Source of the DNA: Oxalobacteraceae bacterium
GTDB taxonomy: Bacteria; Pseudomonadota; Gammaproteobacteria; Burkholderiales; Burkholderiaceae_D
Direction: 5' to 3'
Assembly (NCBI GenBank): GCA_947448025.1
Contig: CANFLV010000005.1
Coordinates: forward strand, 62,001 to 126,000
Length of the DNA: 64,000 nucleotides
The notes under the pieces were generated by a model that made no database searches, was not told the DNA's origin, and was given only the letters and a program-made list of their open reading frames with translations. The translations under genes and the position numbers were made by a program. Positions 36,264 through 45,328 of this stretch are shown in pieces. Positions within the stretch are counted from its first letter, which is position 1; every line of letters begins with the position of its first letter.

Positions 36264-37337
36264 ATGGCACTGCAAAATTCCAAGCGTTGGGTACTCAAGA
36301 CTTTACTAGCCACAGCCGTTGGCAGCGCCCTGCTGAGCTTCGGCGCGGGCGCAATTGCGCAGAACAAGGGGAGTGCTGAAGCGGCTGCCCTGACCGGCGC
36401 AGATCGCCAGCAGCGTCTGGTCGATGGTGCGAAAAAAGAGGGCGAACTGTCCATCTATACCTCGGTGCCGGTGGACGACATGGCGGTCTTGACGACGGCA
36501 TTCGAAAAGAAATATGGCATCAAGGTGCGTGTCTGGCGCGCCGGCTCCGAAAAAGTTTTGCAGCGCGCCGTGACCGAGACGCGCGCGAACCGCTTTGACG
36601 TGGACATCATCGAGACCAACGGTCCGGAAATGGAATCCCTGCATCGCGAGAAAATCCTGCAGGAAGTCGTCTCGCCTTACCTCGGCGACCTGATCGCGCC
36701 AGCCATCATGCCGCACCACGAGTGGGTCGGCACGCGCATGAATATTTTCACGATGGCGTACAACACCAAGATCGTGAAGAAGGAAGATCTGCCGAAGACT
36801 TACCAGGACCTGCTCAATCCAAAATGGAAGGGCAAGCTCGGCGTTGAGGCCGAAGACCTCGACTGGTTTGCCGGCGTCATTGGTGAGCTTGGCGAAGCAA
36901 AGGGTTTGAAGCTGTTCCGTGACATCGTCGCCACAAACGGCCTGTCGGTGCGCAAGGGACATACGCTGCTGACGAACCTGGTCGCTTCGGGTGAAGTGCC
37001 GATGGCGTTGACGGTCTATAACTACAAGGCCGAGCAATTGAAGAACAAGGGTGCGCCGATTGAATGGTTCGCGATCCCGCCTGCCATCGCACGGCCGAAC
37101 GGCGTTGGCGTTGCCCGTCGCGCACCGCATCCAAATGCCGCCGTGCTGTTCTTTGACTTCATGATCACGGATGCGCAAGCCATCCTGCTCAAGCGCGACT
37201 ATGTCCCGGCCAGCAAGAAGATCGACACCAATCTCAACAAGATGCCGATCAAATTCGTCGATCCGAAAATCATCCTCGATGAAAACGACAAATGGTCGAA
37301 GCTGTACGAAGAAATCATTACCAAGCAATCGAAGTAA
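36264..37337 (+). CDS. Periplasmic solute-binding protein, paralogue 5
   Basis: 357 residues. Signal peptide RWVLKTLLATAVGSALLSFGAG with cleavage near AIAQN. Family motifs QQRLVDGAKKEGELSIYTSV, FEKKYGIKVRVWRAGSEKVLQRAVTE, NPKWKGKLGVE, RKGHTLLTNLVASGEVP, DENDKWSKLYEE. Very similar along its length to 29971 and 38696. First gene of the second receptor-cupin-cupin cassette, with 48 bases to the type A cupin. Confidence 0.85.
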   Translation: MALQNSKRWVLKTLLATAVGSALLSFGAGAIAQNKGSAEAAALTGADRQQRLVDGAKKEGELSIYTSVPVDDMAVLTTAFEKKYGIKVRVWRAGSEKVLQRAVTETRANRFDVDIIETNGPEMESLHREKILQEVVSPYLGDLIAPAIMPHHEWVGTRMNIFTMAYNTKIVKKEDLPKTYQDLLNPKWKGKLGVEAEDLDWFAGVIGELGEAKGLKLFRDIVATNGLSVRKGHTLLTNLVASGEVPMALTVYNYKAEQLKNKGAPIEWFAIPPAIARPNGVGVARRAPHPNAAVLFFDFMITDAQAILLKRDYVPASKKIDTNLNKMPIKFVDPKIILDENDKWSKLYEEIITKQSK

Positions 37338-37385
37338 TCACGTAATTAGCAAGATTTAGCAAGATTCATCATCAAAGGAAAAGCC

Positions 37386-37943
37386 ATGGGTAAGGAATCG
37401 CATTACAGCAGTAAAAAAGACCGCGTATTTTTGCGCGCGATCGCAGGTCCGTACAACCTCAACGATGAGCTCACGCGTCTGCGTTCGATGCCGCGCGTGA
37501 TCAAGGGTACGGAAATGAAATTCAATGACGGCCCGCAGTCATTCAGCAAGCATTTTATCGAGCCAGTGGATGGCCTGACCCAGACCCTGCACGTCCACCT
37601 CGAAGAATATGCACCGGGTGGCCGCACGCAAAAACACGGTCACGTCAATGAAGCCGCGTTTTATATCCTCGACGGTACTGGCTATGAAATCCATGACGGT
37701 ATCCGTTATGACTGGGATGCCGGCGACGTCGCCATCGTGCACAACAATTGCGTCCACCAGCATTTCAACAAGGACCCTTTGAAGCCAGCCCGCGCCTTGG
37801 TATTGAAACCAAAGCCGATGATGATGTTCATGAACCTGCTGTTCCAGAAGCAGGTCTTGGCCAAGCCGACCGAGCCGACCGAAGGCGGCGTGGGCTTCGA
37901 GCCGCGTCATTTCGAAGAAGACTATAACCACGACCCGAAGTAA
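37386..37943 (+). CDS. Single-domain cupin, type A, copy 2
   Basis: 185 residues, clear paralogue of 31044: SSKKDRVFLRAIAGPYNLNDEL, KHGHVNEAAFYILDGTGYEI and NNCVHQHFN are shared, so the 3-His/1-Glu metal site is complete. Differences concentrate at the C-terminus (QKQVLAKPTEPTEGG). AAAGGA precedes the ATG. Same neighbours as copy 1, which shows that receptor and cupins duplicated together. Confidence 0.75.
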   Translation: MGKESHYSSKKDRVFLRAIAGPYNLNDELTRLRSMPRVIKGTEMKFNDGPQSFSKHFIEPVDGLTQTLHVHLEEYAPGGRTQKHGHVNEAAFYILDGTGYEIHDGIRYDWDAGDVAIVHNNCVHQHFNKDPLKPARALVLKPKPMMMFMNLLFQKQVLAKPTEPTEGGVGFEPRHFEEDYNHDPK

Positions 37944-37981
37944 GCGGCGAAGCTCAACTAATTCAGCAAGAGGAAATCATC

Positions 37982-38587
37982 ATGGCATGGACAGAATCAA
38001 AGGCATGGATGGTCGGCACCGAGAACCAGGATTTGTATCAGGGTTTGCTCGACGAAGCCACCGCAGCGCCAGTCAATAACGCAAAACGCAAGAAAGTCGT
38101 GCATCCAGGCGAAATGCCTTGGGAAATGGCGCGTCAGGGTCTGCTCAAGCATTTGCTCAACGAGCAGATGAATACGCGCATGGAGTCGGTCGACGCCTAC
38201 ATGCAGCTGATCCCGCCGGGCAGCCATTCAGGCAAGCATCGTCACCTCGCAGAAGAGTGCCTGTACGTGCTCGAAGGCCGTGGCTACGATCTGCATCAGG
38301 ATTGCGATGTCGAGATCACTGATACTTACCACTGGAAAGCGCAAGATGAAGTCAAACGCTACGAATGGGAAGCTGGCGACGTGATCTACATCCCGCCAAA
38401 TACGATCCACCAGCATTTCAATGCCGACCCGGACCGTCCGGTGCGCCTGATCTCCGCGATCAATCGTATTTATCAGAAATTCGGCCTGAACGATCTCGAG
38501 CAAGTCGAAGACGCGCCTGAGTACGAGGCCGGCGTCAAGCTCACGCCTGAGCTGGTCGCGAAATTGATGGCTGCCAAAGCCAAGTAA
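37982..38587 (+). CDS. Single-domain cupin, type B, copy 2
   Basis: 201 residues, same length as copy 1 at 31663 and nearly identical to it: the ESVDAYMQLIPPGSHSG block, GKHRHLAEECLYVLEGRGY and HQHFNADPDRPVRLIS are shared. Substitutions are scattered and conservative, consistent with selection on both copies. AGAGGAAA before the ATG. Followed not by a bicupin, as in the first cassette, but by another binding protein. Confidence 0.75.
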   Translation: MAWTESKAWMVGTENQDLYQGLLDEATAAPVNNAKRKKVVHPGEMPWEMARQGLLKHLLNEQMNTRMESVDAYMQLIPPGSHSGKHRHLAEECLYVLEGRGYDLHQDCDVEITDTYHWKAQDEVKRYEWEAGDVIYIPPNTIHQHFNADPDRPVRLISAINRIYQKFGLNDLEQVEDAPEYEAGVKLTPELVAKLMAAKAK

Positions 38588-38695
38588 GTTTTAGCCGCAC
38601 CCTCCGCGGCGCGCTGCCTGCACGCGCGCCCGGAGTTTCGTTATGGCCTACACGGCCGGTTCTGCCGTAAATCATCAAGTACTTCCAGGATTACT

Positions 38696-39745
38696 ATGAC
38701 GCTCACTTCCTTACTTCGACGTGCTGGCCTGGCGCTGGCTGCATTGACCTTCGCTTTGCCCAGCCTCGCGCAAAATGCCGCGCTGCTGACTTACGAAGGC
38801 GCAGACCGTGCGCAAAAGCTGCTGGCTGCGGCGCAAAAGGAAGGCACGTTCACGTTCTACACCTCAATTGCAGAAAAAGATCTGCAGACGGTCATCGCTC
38901 CGTTTGAGAAGAAATACGGCATCAAGGTGCGCGTCTGGCGCGCCGGTACCGACAAGGTCTTGCAACGCACGCTTACCGAGACCGCTGGCAAACGCTACGA
39001 AGTCGATGCCATCCATATCAGTGCGCCGGAAATGGAAGCCCTGCATCTGGAAAAAATCCTGCAGCCCGTCAGTAACCCCTTGTTCAAAGACCTCTTGCCC
39101 GGCACGCTGCCGGCGCACAAGGAATGGGTCTCGACCCTGCTGACCGTGTTCGTTCAGGCCTACAACACGAACCAGATCAAGAAAGAAGAATTGCCGAAGA
39201 CGTTCCAGGATTTGCTGAACCCGAAATGGAAGGGCAAGCTTGGCATCGAGACTGAAGACTTCGACTGGTTCGCCGCCACCGTCTCGGAGATGGGCGAAGC
39301 CAAGGGTTTGAAGCTGTTTAAGGACATCGTCGCTGCGAACGGCATGTCAGTGCGCAAAGGTCATTCATTGTTGACGAATATGGTCGGCGCCGGTGAAGTC
39401 CCACTCGGCCTGACCGTCTATAACTACATGCCGGAAGCAGCGAAAAAGAAGGGCGTGCCGATCGACTGGTTCGTGCTTGAACCAGCCATTGCGCGCGCCA
39501 ACGGTATCGGCATCGCGCGGCGTGCGCCGCATCCGGCAGCAGCTTTGCTGTTCTACGACTACATGCTCTCGGCCGAAGGCCAGAAGATCCTTGCCTCGAT
39601 TGATTATGTCCCGACCAATACCACGGTTGAGTCGCCGCTGAAGGGCTTGAAGCTGAAAGTGATTGACCCGGCCGTAACGCTTGGTCAGGCGGAAAAATGG
39701 TCCAAGCTGTATGACGAGATCGTGCTCAAGCACGGCGGCAAGTAA
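38696..39745 (+). CDS. Periplasmic solute-binding protein, paralogue 6
   Basis: 349 residues. Signal peptide LLRRAGLALAALTFALPSLAQN. Family motifs YEGADRAQKLLAAAQKEG, FYTSIAEKDLQ, FEKKYGIKVRVWRAGTDKVLQRTLTE, WKGKLGIETEDFDWFA, RKGHSLLTNMVGAGEVP, EKWSKLYDE. Close to paralogues 3 and 5. It precedes an MFS transporter and probably ends the cassette transcript; a weak hairpin (39758-39781) follows. Confidence 0.85.
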   Translation: MTLTSLLRRAGLALAALTFALPSLAQNAALLTYEGADRAQKLLAAAQKEGTFTFYTSIAEKDLQTVIAPFEKKYGIKVRVWRAGTDKVLQRTLTETAGKRYEVDAIHISAPEMEALHLEKILQPVSNPLFKDLLPGTLPAHKEWVSTLLTVFVQAYNTNQIKKEELPKTFQDLLNPKWKGKLGIETEDFDWFAATVSEMGEAKGLKLFKDIVAANGMSVRKGHSLLTNMVGAGEVPLGLTVYNYMPEAAKKKGVPIDWFVLEPAIARANGIGIARRAPHPAAALLFYDYMLSAEGQKILASIDYVPTNTTVESPLKGLKLKVIDPAVTLGQAEKWSKLYDEIVLKHGGK

Positions 39746-39825
39746 GACATTTTCAGGCAGGGCGCATGCCATTGTGCCCTGATGCAGCTTCCTTGAGATT
39801 CCACCAATAATAAAAAGGAGACACC

Positions 39826-41076
39826 ATGAGCAGCGCCACCATTCCCCTCGATTCCCCTCCTGAAAAATCCTTCCGCGAGGTCTGGCTGATCTCGATCGGC
39901 CACGCCCTGACGCACTGGTATCCGGCGACCTTCTACCTGCTTTTGCCGCTGATCGGCAAGGAGCTCGGCTTGAGCTACAGCCAGATTGGCCTGGTCATGA
40001 CCTGCCAATATATCGCTGGCGCGGTATCGAATGTCCCCGGCGGCATGCTGGTCGATACGGTCGGCAAAAAAGGTTTGCTCATGGCCTTGTCGCTGTTCTG
40101 GGTCGGCTTTCCGTATCTGCTGATGGGTTTCACGCATAGTTACCTGATGCTGCTGGTCTGTGTGTCGATGGTCGGCATCGGCAATAACCTCTGGCATCCG
40201 ACTGCGATCCCGACGCTCGCGCGCAGTTATCCTGATCGCAAAGGACTCGTGCTGTCCATGCACGGCATGGGCGGCAATGCCGGTGACGCGCTCGCGCCAC
40301 TGGCGATCGGCGCGCTGCTGGCGACGTTCAGCTGGCGCGAGATCGTCGTGCTGAATGCGATTCCCGGCGCGGTCATGTCGATCATGCTGCTGGCCTTTCT
40401 GGGCACCTTGCAATTCAGCCGCAAAGCCAAGAAGCCGGTCGCAGCCGACGCCGAACCGGAAGGGCAGGGTCTGGCGGCTTATGCTGAAGGCTTCCGCAGC
40501 CTCGTGCGTAACCGCACACTGATCCTGCTGTCGGTCGGCTCGGCCTTCCGCTCGATGACGCAAACGACCTTGCTCACTTTCCTGCCGGTCTTCCTCGCTT
40601 ATGAAATGGGGTACTCGCCGGTGTGGGTCGGTGGCTGCATGTTTGTGCTGCAGGCGGCTGGCTTTATCGCGGCACCGATCGCCGGGCACATGTCGGACAC
40701 GATGGGGCGTCGTCGCATCATCATGACGAGCATGGTGATGTCGGCCGTGGTGCTGGTGTTCATGGCCTTTGCCGGTCGCACGAATGCGTTTGCGCTGTTC
40801 ATCGCCGTGCTTGGCTTCTTCCTGTACGCGATTCGCCCGGTGCTGCAAGCCTGGCTGCTGGAAGCCACGCCAAAGAACATGGGCGGCACCAGTATCGGCA
40901 TGCTGTTCGGCGTGCAGGCGCTGGGTTCGTCGATCGGTCCTATCGTCGGCGGCGCCATGGCTGACCATTACGGCTTGATGAGCACCTTTTACTTCCTCGC
41001 TTTCACGATCGTGATCGCCAACATGTTCATTTTCCTGATTCCTGCCGAGGCGGGTAAAAGCGCGTCAGGCAATTGA
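39826..41076 (+). CDS. MFS transporter
   Basis: 416 residues and 12 predicted membrane segments. Motif A appears as GGMLVDTVGKKGLLMA after segment 2 and again as GHMSDTMGRRRIIM in the second half. Similar to fosmidomycin-resistance/NarK-like and aromatic-acid carriers; the substrate is not predictable. AAAAGGAG precedes the ATG. With the DMT protein behind it, it may handle uptake or export of pathway compounds. Confidence 0.82.
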   Translation: MSSATIPLDSPPEKSFREVWLISIGHALTHWYPATFYLLLPLIGKELGLSYSQIGLVMTCQYIAGAVSNVPGGMLVDTVGKKGLLMALSLFWVGFPYLLMGFTHSYLMLLVCVSMVGIGNNLWHPTAIPTLARSYPDRKGLVLSMHGMGGNAGDALAPLAIGALLATFSWREIVVLNAIPGAVMSIMLLAFLGTLQFSRKAKKPVAADAEPEGQGLAAYAEGFRSLVRNRTLILLSVGSAFRSMTQTTLLTFLPVFLAYEMGYSPVWVGGCMFVLQAAGFIAAPIAGHMSDTMGRRRIIMTSMVMSAVVLVFMAFAGRTNAFALFIAVLGFFLYAIRPVLQAWLLEATPKNMGGTSIGMLFGVQALGSSIGPIVGGAMADHYGLMSTFYFLAFTIVIANMFIFLIPAEAGKSASGN

Positions 41077-41115
41077 TGCGTGACTGCTGTCGTGTGCGGG
41101 TGAACGGAGTCGTCC

Positions 41116-42045
41116 GTGGGTGAAATGCTGGCACTACTGTCGGCGACCTGCTTCGCGGCGGCGAATGTGACCATCAGCCGCGGTGCAGGGCCGAAAGGTG
41201 AGGATAACGGCGCCTTTCTGTCTATCCTCCTGACGGCCAGCATTGCCGGCATGATGTGGCTGGTGCAAAGCATGCAGCACGGCTGGACGGCGATCAATCT
41301 GGCGGGCGCGCTGTGGTTTTCCGGTGCGGGGATACTGACGATCTTCATCGGTCGCGTTTTTTTCTACGCTTCGATCCAGCATCTGGGCGCGGTACGCGCG
41401 TCCGCAGTGAAGCGACTCAATCCGCTGTTTTCGGTGATGATCGGTGCCGGCTTGCTTGGCGAGTCTTTTGATCGGGCGATGCTGGTCGGGATGGTGCTCA
41501 TCGCCGCCAGCTTTGGCGTGCTGATCTGGCAATCGTTGCAGGCGCGCGCGAGCTCGGCAGACAAGCCCGCCGGCACAGTCGCGGCGACCTCATGGAGTAC
41601 AAAGCTGCGCAAGCTTGGTTTCTTTTACGGGCCGGTTTCGGCGTTTGCGTATGCCTGCGGCTATGTGGCGCGCAAATACGGCTTGCAGGCCTTGCCGGAT
41701 GCTGCCTTTGGCACAATGCTGGGCTCGGTCGTCGGCGCGCTCGTATTCGTGCTGATGGCGCAGTTCATCGGCAGCTACCGCACCGCCTTGCGACAAACTT
41801 TCGCGGCCTTCAATCCCTGGCTGCTGGCGGCTGGGCTGCTCAGTTCTACCGGCCAACTGCTGTATTTTTTCGCGCTCAGCTACAGCACGATATCGCGTGT
41901 GGCGATGATCAGCTCGGTTGAAGCGGTCGTGACGATTTTCTTGACCGTGGTCGTGACGCGTTCGTTCAAGCAGCTGACCGGGCCGGTGCTGCTGGCGGTC
42001 AGTCTGGGTGTGATCGGGACGATGTTTCTGGTGGTGCGCTGGTAA
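41116..42045 (+). CDS. DMT-superfamily (EamA) transporter
   Basis: 309 residues, ten membrane segments in two repeated EamA halves (first half to about residue 145, second from YGPVSAFAYACGYVARK). GTG start at 41116 with GGAG six bases upstream; an ATG two codons later is an alternative. The HLGAVRASAVKRLNPLFSV segment is typical of EamA proteins. Role unknown, likely efflux of a metabolite. Confidence 0.78.
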   Translation: MGEMLALLSATCFAAANVTISRGAGPKGEDNGAFLSILLTASIAGMMWLVQSMQHGWTAINLAGALWFSGAGILTIFIGRVFFYASIQHLGAVRASAVKRLNPLFSVMIGAGLLGESFDRAMLVGMVLIAASFGVLIWQSLQARASSADKPAGTVAATSWSTKLRKLGFFYGPVSAFAYACGYVARKYGLQALPDAAFGTMLGSVVGALVFVLMAQFIGSYRTALRQTFAAFNPWLLAAGLLSSTGQLLYFFALSYSTISRVAMISSVEAVVTIFLTVVVTRSFKQLTGPVLLAVSLGVIGTMFLVVRW

Positions 42046-42077
42046 GCCTCAGCACAGGCTGATGCTTACCATTAGGT

Positions 42078-42470
42078 TTAAGCGACTTTTGGACAGACCC
42101 GTGCCGGGTCCAACGCCAGCGACGGCTGCTCAGGATCGATGAACACTTTGCCATCGACGACATGCACGGCATAGGTCCGTAGCGGGATCATGCAGGGCGG
42201 CGTAGCGACTTCGCCGGTGCGGATGTTGAAGGCGCCGTTATGAAAATCGCATTCAACCAGATCGCCATCGATATAGCCTTCCGAAAGCGAGCCGGGACCG
42301 TGGGTGCACAGGTCATCGGTCACAAAAAAATCGCCATCGAGATTGAATACAGCCAGGCTCATGCCGTTCTTGTCGACCTTGGTCGCGCCATTGACGGCGA
42401 CCTCGGTGCTGTCGCACAGCTCGAGCAAATTGAGGATATTGAATTCAGTTTTGTCGGTCATGGGTGTCAT
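42078..42470 (-). CDS. Rieske-type ferredoxin
   Basis: 130 residues. Rieske ligands Cys55-x-His57 (LCTHGPGSLSEG) and Cys74-x2-His77 (CDFHNGAF), with the fold of soluble biphenyl/naphthalene dioxygenase ferredoxins, slightly longer at both ends. It carries electrons between the reductase at 18988 and a Rieske oxygenase. Divergent from the oxygenase at 42725, so the two may be expressed from a common control region with one operator. A second start (MTDK) three codons later is possible. Confidence 0.82.
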   Translation of the reverse strand: MTPMTDKTEFNILNLLELCDSTEVAVNGATKVDKNGMSLAVFNLDGDFFVTDDLCTHGPGSLSEGYIDGDLVECDFHNGAFNIRTGEVATPPCMIPLRTYAVHVVDGKVFIDPEQPSLALDPARVCPKVA

Positions 42471-42532
42471 CGTTCCGTGCAGGATAAATTTGAATAAAGC
42501 GTTATTTTAAATGATCGTCTTGATGCACGTCA

Positions 42533-42600
42533 TTGACAGTGCATTGACTCTGATGATATCTTAATTTCGTTATTAGGAACAGCGTTCCGCATAAAAGAAC
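42533..42600 (+). promoter_or_regulatory. Promoter and IclR-type operator for the second Rieske oxygenase
   Basis: TTGACA (42533-42538), 18 bases, TATCTT (42557-42562). Operator GGAAC-N3-GTTCC-N7-AGAAC at 42576-42600, an almost exact copy of the site at 12743, with the same 19-base offset from the -10 box. The divergent ferredoxin gene may use the same site. The 42471-42724 gap shows nothing else. Confidence 0.65.
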
Positions 42601-42724
42601 GAATCAAAGTGCGCAGAAGGCAGCACGCTTTTTCATCCCGGCGACGCCTCTGGCGCGGCCTGCCTTGCGCAGAGACTAAGACTACAATATTTGACGAACG
42701 AAGCACTTTTGGGAGACCTTGATC

Positions 42725-44008
42725 ATGACCAGACGCGAACAAAATGAATTGATGACACAGACCGGACCCGGCACGCCGATGGGCGACCTGTTCCGCCGTT
42801 ACTGGATACCGGCCATCATGTCCAGCGAACTGCCGGAGAACGATTGCCCGCCAGTGCGCGTCAAGCTGCTGTCGGAGCGCATGATTGCCTTTCGCGATAG
42901 CTCAGGTAAATACGGTTTGATGGATGAATTCTGCGCGCATCGCGGCGTGTCGCTGTGGTTCGGTCGCAATGAAGAGAATGGCTTGCGCTGTCCTTACCAT
43001 GGCTGGAAATACGATACCACCGGCCAGTGCACCGAAGTTCCGTCCGAGCCAGCCGAAAGCGGTTACTGCGGCAAGATCAAGCTGACTTCGTACCCATTGG
43101 TCGAGCGCGGCGGCATCCTGTGGACTTACATGGGCCCGCCCGAGCACCAGCCAGCCTTGCCGGAATATGAATTCAACATGGTCGCGCCTGAGCGCCGCTT
43201 CATCTCCAAGCGTCATCAGGAATGTAACTACCTGCAGGCCATGGAAGGCGGCATCGATTCCAGCCATGTGTCCTTCCTGCATAGCGGCGCGTTGGAACAG
43301 GATCCGCTGTTCAAGGGCGCCAAGGGCAACAAATACAATCTGCAGGACTTCCAGGTCAAATTCGAAGTCGTCGAATCCGAAGGTGGTCTGCTGATCGGCG
43401 CGCGCCGCAATGCGGAAGAGGGCAATTACTACTGGCGCATCACGCAGTGGGTCATGCCATGCTTTACCGCGATTCCACCGCGCGGCGACCATCCTATCCA
43501 TGGCCATTTCTGGATTCCGATCGATGACGATACCTGCTGGTCATGGAGCTATGACTACCATCCGATGCGCGACCTGTCGGCGACTGAAGTGAAGGCCATG
43601 AACGACGGCTACGGCATCCACGTCAAACTCATCCCGGGTACTTTCATCCCTGTGCAAAACAAGGATAACGATTACCTGATGGACCGCGAGGCGCAGAAGA
43701 AGCGCATCAGCTACAGTGGCATCGCTGGCATTGCGATCCAGGATTCCTCGCTGCAGGAAAGCATGGGGCACATTGCCGACCGTAGCAAAGAGAACCTTGT
43801 GTCGACCGATAACGGCATCATCATGGCGCGTCATCGTCTGCGCAAGGCGGCACTGGCGCTGCAGAAAGGCATTGCGCCACCGGGCGTCGATCCAGTCACA
43901 CATCGGGTTCGTTCTGCTTCACTGGTGCTGCCACCGGACGTCGCTTTCAAGGATGCGGCCAAGGAAGCGCTGATCGCGCATGAAGGCGTGCCACTGACGT
44001 CGGTTTAA
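42725..44008 (+). CDS. Rieske oxygenase alpha subunit, copy 2
   Basis: 427 residues, strongly similar to copy 1 at 27875 across the Rieske domain. Rieske ligands Cys70/His72 and Cys89/His92; mononuclear iron motif DSSHVSFLH (Asp178, His181, His186). The catalytic domain diverges more (GALEQDPLFKGAKGNKYN), so substrate preference may differ. No beta subunit. ATG 42725 has GGGAGA upstream. Its transcript continues through the small Cys protein and probably to the LigJ-like gene. Confidence 0.85.
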   Translation: MTRREQNELMTQTGPGTPMGDLFRRYWIPAIMSSELPENDCPPVRVKLLSERMIAFRDSSGKYGLMDEFCAHRGVSLWFGRNEENGLRCPYHGWKYDTTGQCTEVPSEPAESGYCGKIKLTSYPLVERGGILWTYMGPPEHQPALPEYEFNMVAPERRFISKRHQECNYLQAMEGGIDSSHVSFLHSGALEQDPLFKGAKGNKYNLQDFQVKFEVVESEGGLLIGARRNAEEGNYYWRITQWVMPCFTAIPPRGDHPIHGHFWIPIDDDTCWSWSYDYHPMRDLSATEVKAMNDGYGIHVKLIPGTFIPVQNKDNDYLMDREAQKKRISYSGIAGIAIQDSSLQESMGHIADRSKENLVSTDNGIIMARHRLRKAALALQKGIAPPGVDPVTHRVRSASLVLPPDVAFKDAAKEALIAHEGVPLTSV

Positions 44009-44014
44009 GACTCG

Positions 44015-44332
44015 GTGTTAAAGCCAGCTTCGGGATTCGGCTCGTTCAGCAGCGCTAGTGTTGAGCTACCGGCATTCGGGCAAGTCAGGGACTGGACGCG
44101 CACGCGTTTCAGCCTGCGACCCGAGGACGCGGTCCTGGTCTCCGAGCTGGAGTGTGCCGTGCCGGGCTGCCCACCACTGGAAACAGTGGTGGCCTTCTGG
44201 ACGGAGGACGCAACGCGACATCACTTCAAGATTTTCAAGCCAGTCACAGAGATCGTTGAAGACGACTTGCCTTACGCCTGGCTCAAGCAATCGTTGGCCT
44301 TCATTGAAGGCGAGGGCTGCGACTGCTGTTAA
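44015..44332 (+). CDS. Small cysteine-motif protein after the Rieske oxygenase
   Basis: 105 residues, GTG start seven bases after the oxygenase stop. Family not named here. Visible features: ECAVPGCPPLETVVAFWTED (Cys-x5-Cys-Pro-Pro) in the middle, FKIFKPVTEIVEDDLPYAWLK, and a terminal CDCC. Four or five cysteines in so small a protein suggest metal binding or redox. The overlapping frame starting at 44058 is Arg/Ser-rich and judged a shadow. Tight spacing makes a role with the oxygenase plausible. Confidence 0.6.
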   Translation: MLKPASGFGSFSSASVELPAFGQVRDWTRTRFSLRPEDAVLVSELECAVPGCPPLETVVAFWTEDATRHHFKIFKPVTEIVEDDLPYAWLKQSLAFIEGEGCDCC

Positions 44333-44355
44333 TTAATTCAATTGGAAATAACATC

Positions 44356-45303
44356 ATGGCCGACCTCACATTAAAAACCGCCATCCAGACGCTCGGCCAT
44401 ACCAAGGCACTCAAGGATGGCTCAGTCACACCGCACGGCTTCGCATTCGACTTCGAAGAAGTCTCGCCGATCATCCAGGCCTTTCGCCGCATGGTGCGCG
44501 GCTCCGAATTCGACATCAGCGAGATGGCGATCACGACTTACCTGTGCGCGCGCGCGAATGGCAAGAAATTCACGGCGCTGCCGATCTTCCTTGTGCGCGC
44601 TTTCCATCACGGCGCGATCGTGCATAACACGACGCTGGGCATCACGAATCCGAAAGACCTCGAAGGCAAGAAGGTCGGCGTCAATCGTGGCTACACGGTA
44701 ACCACTGGCGTCTGGGCGCGCGGCGTGCTGCAGCATGAGCATGACGTCGACCTGTCGAAGATCACCTGGGTCCTGTCGGGCGACGAGCACGTGGCCGAAT
44801 ATCAGGCGCCGGGCAATGTCGTGTCGATCGAAAAGGGCAAGAAACTCGAAGACATGCTGATCAGTGGCGAGATCGCCGCGGCCATTGGCGTGTCTGTCGA
44901 CCATCCGGATGTCAAGCCGCTGATTGCCGACGCCAAGGCGACTGGCTTCGCCGCGCTCGAGGCGAGCGGCTATTATCCGATCAACCATACCGTGGTCGTG
45001 CGCGATGAATTGCTTGAGGCGCATCCGGAACTGGCGGCGCAAATTTTTGCTGCCTTCGCCGAAGCCAAGCAAGCCTATGTCGCGCGCCTGGCCAACAATG
45101 AAATCGCTGAACCAACTGCTGCCGATGTGCTCTACAAGCGCGTCATGGACATCACCGGCGAAGACCCGCTGCCTTACGGGATCGCCCCGAACCGCGCGAT
45201 GCTGGAGTCCATCATGCGCTTCGCGCGCGAGCAGGGCATCGTCACGACGCCGATGACGATCAATTCGGTATTTGCCGCTGGCACCCACGATCTTATCGGC
45301 TAA
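44356..45303 (+). CDS. 4,5-dihydroxyphthalate decarboxylase family protein (copy 2)
   Basis: 315 residues, no signal peptide. Pht5/periplasmic-binding-fold family: VSPIIQAFRRMVRGSEFDISEMAITTYL, then FHHGAIVHNT, DLEGKKVGVNRGYTVTTGVWARGVL, and YYPINHTVVVRDELL. Diverged from the copy at 20062, with which it shares the FD(I/V)(S/A)EM motif and the HTVV(V/I)R stretch. Probably a decarboxylase for a dihydroxylated aromatic diacid, or a cytoplasmic ligand-binding protein. Confidence 0.72.
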   Translation: MADLTLKTAIQTLGHTKALKDGSVTPHGFAFDFEEVSPIIQAFRRMVRGSEFDISEMAITTYLCARANGKKFTALPIFLVRAFHHGAIVHNTTLGITNPKDLEGKKVGVNRGYTVTTGVWARGVLQHEHDVDLSKITWVLSGDEHVAEYQAPGNVVSIEKGKKLEDMLISGEIAAAIGVSVDHPDVKPLIADAKATGFAALEASGYYPINHTVVVRDELLEAHPELAAQIFAAFAEAKQAYVARLANNEIAEPTAADVLYKRVMDITGEDPLPYGIAPNRAMLESIMRFAREQGIVTTPMTINSVFAAGTHDLIG

Positions 45304-45328
45304 CAAATAATCAATTAAAGGAAGCACC

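Noticed and set aside
39758-39781. Terminator after binding protein 6
   Set aside because: A 9-bp stem with a G-T pair exists but there is no T-run; too weak to list as a feature.
42471-42724. Separate promoter with its own operator for the divergent ferredoxin
   Set aside because: Only the one site at 42576 was found; minus-strand -10 candidates near it are poor, so no separate feature is claimed.
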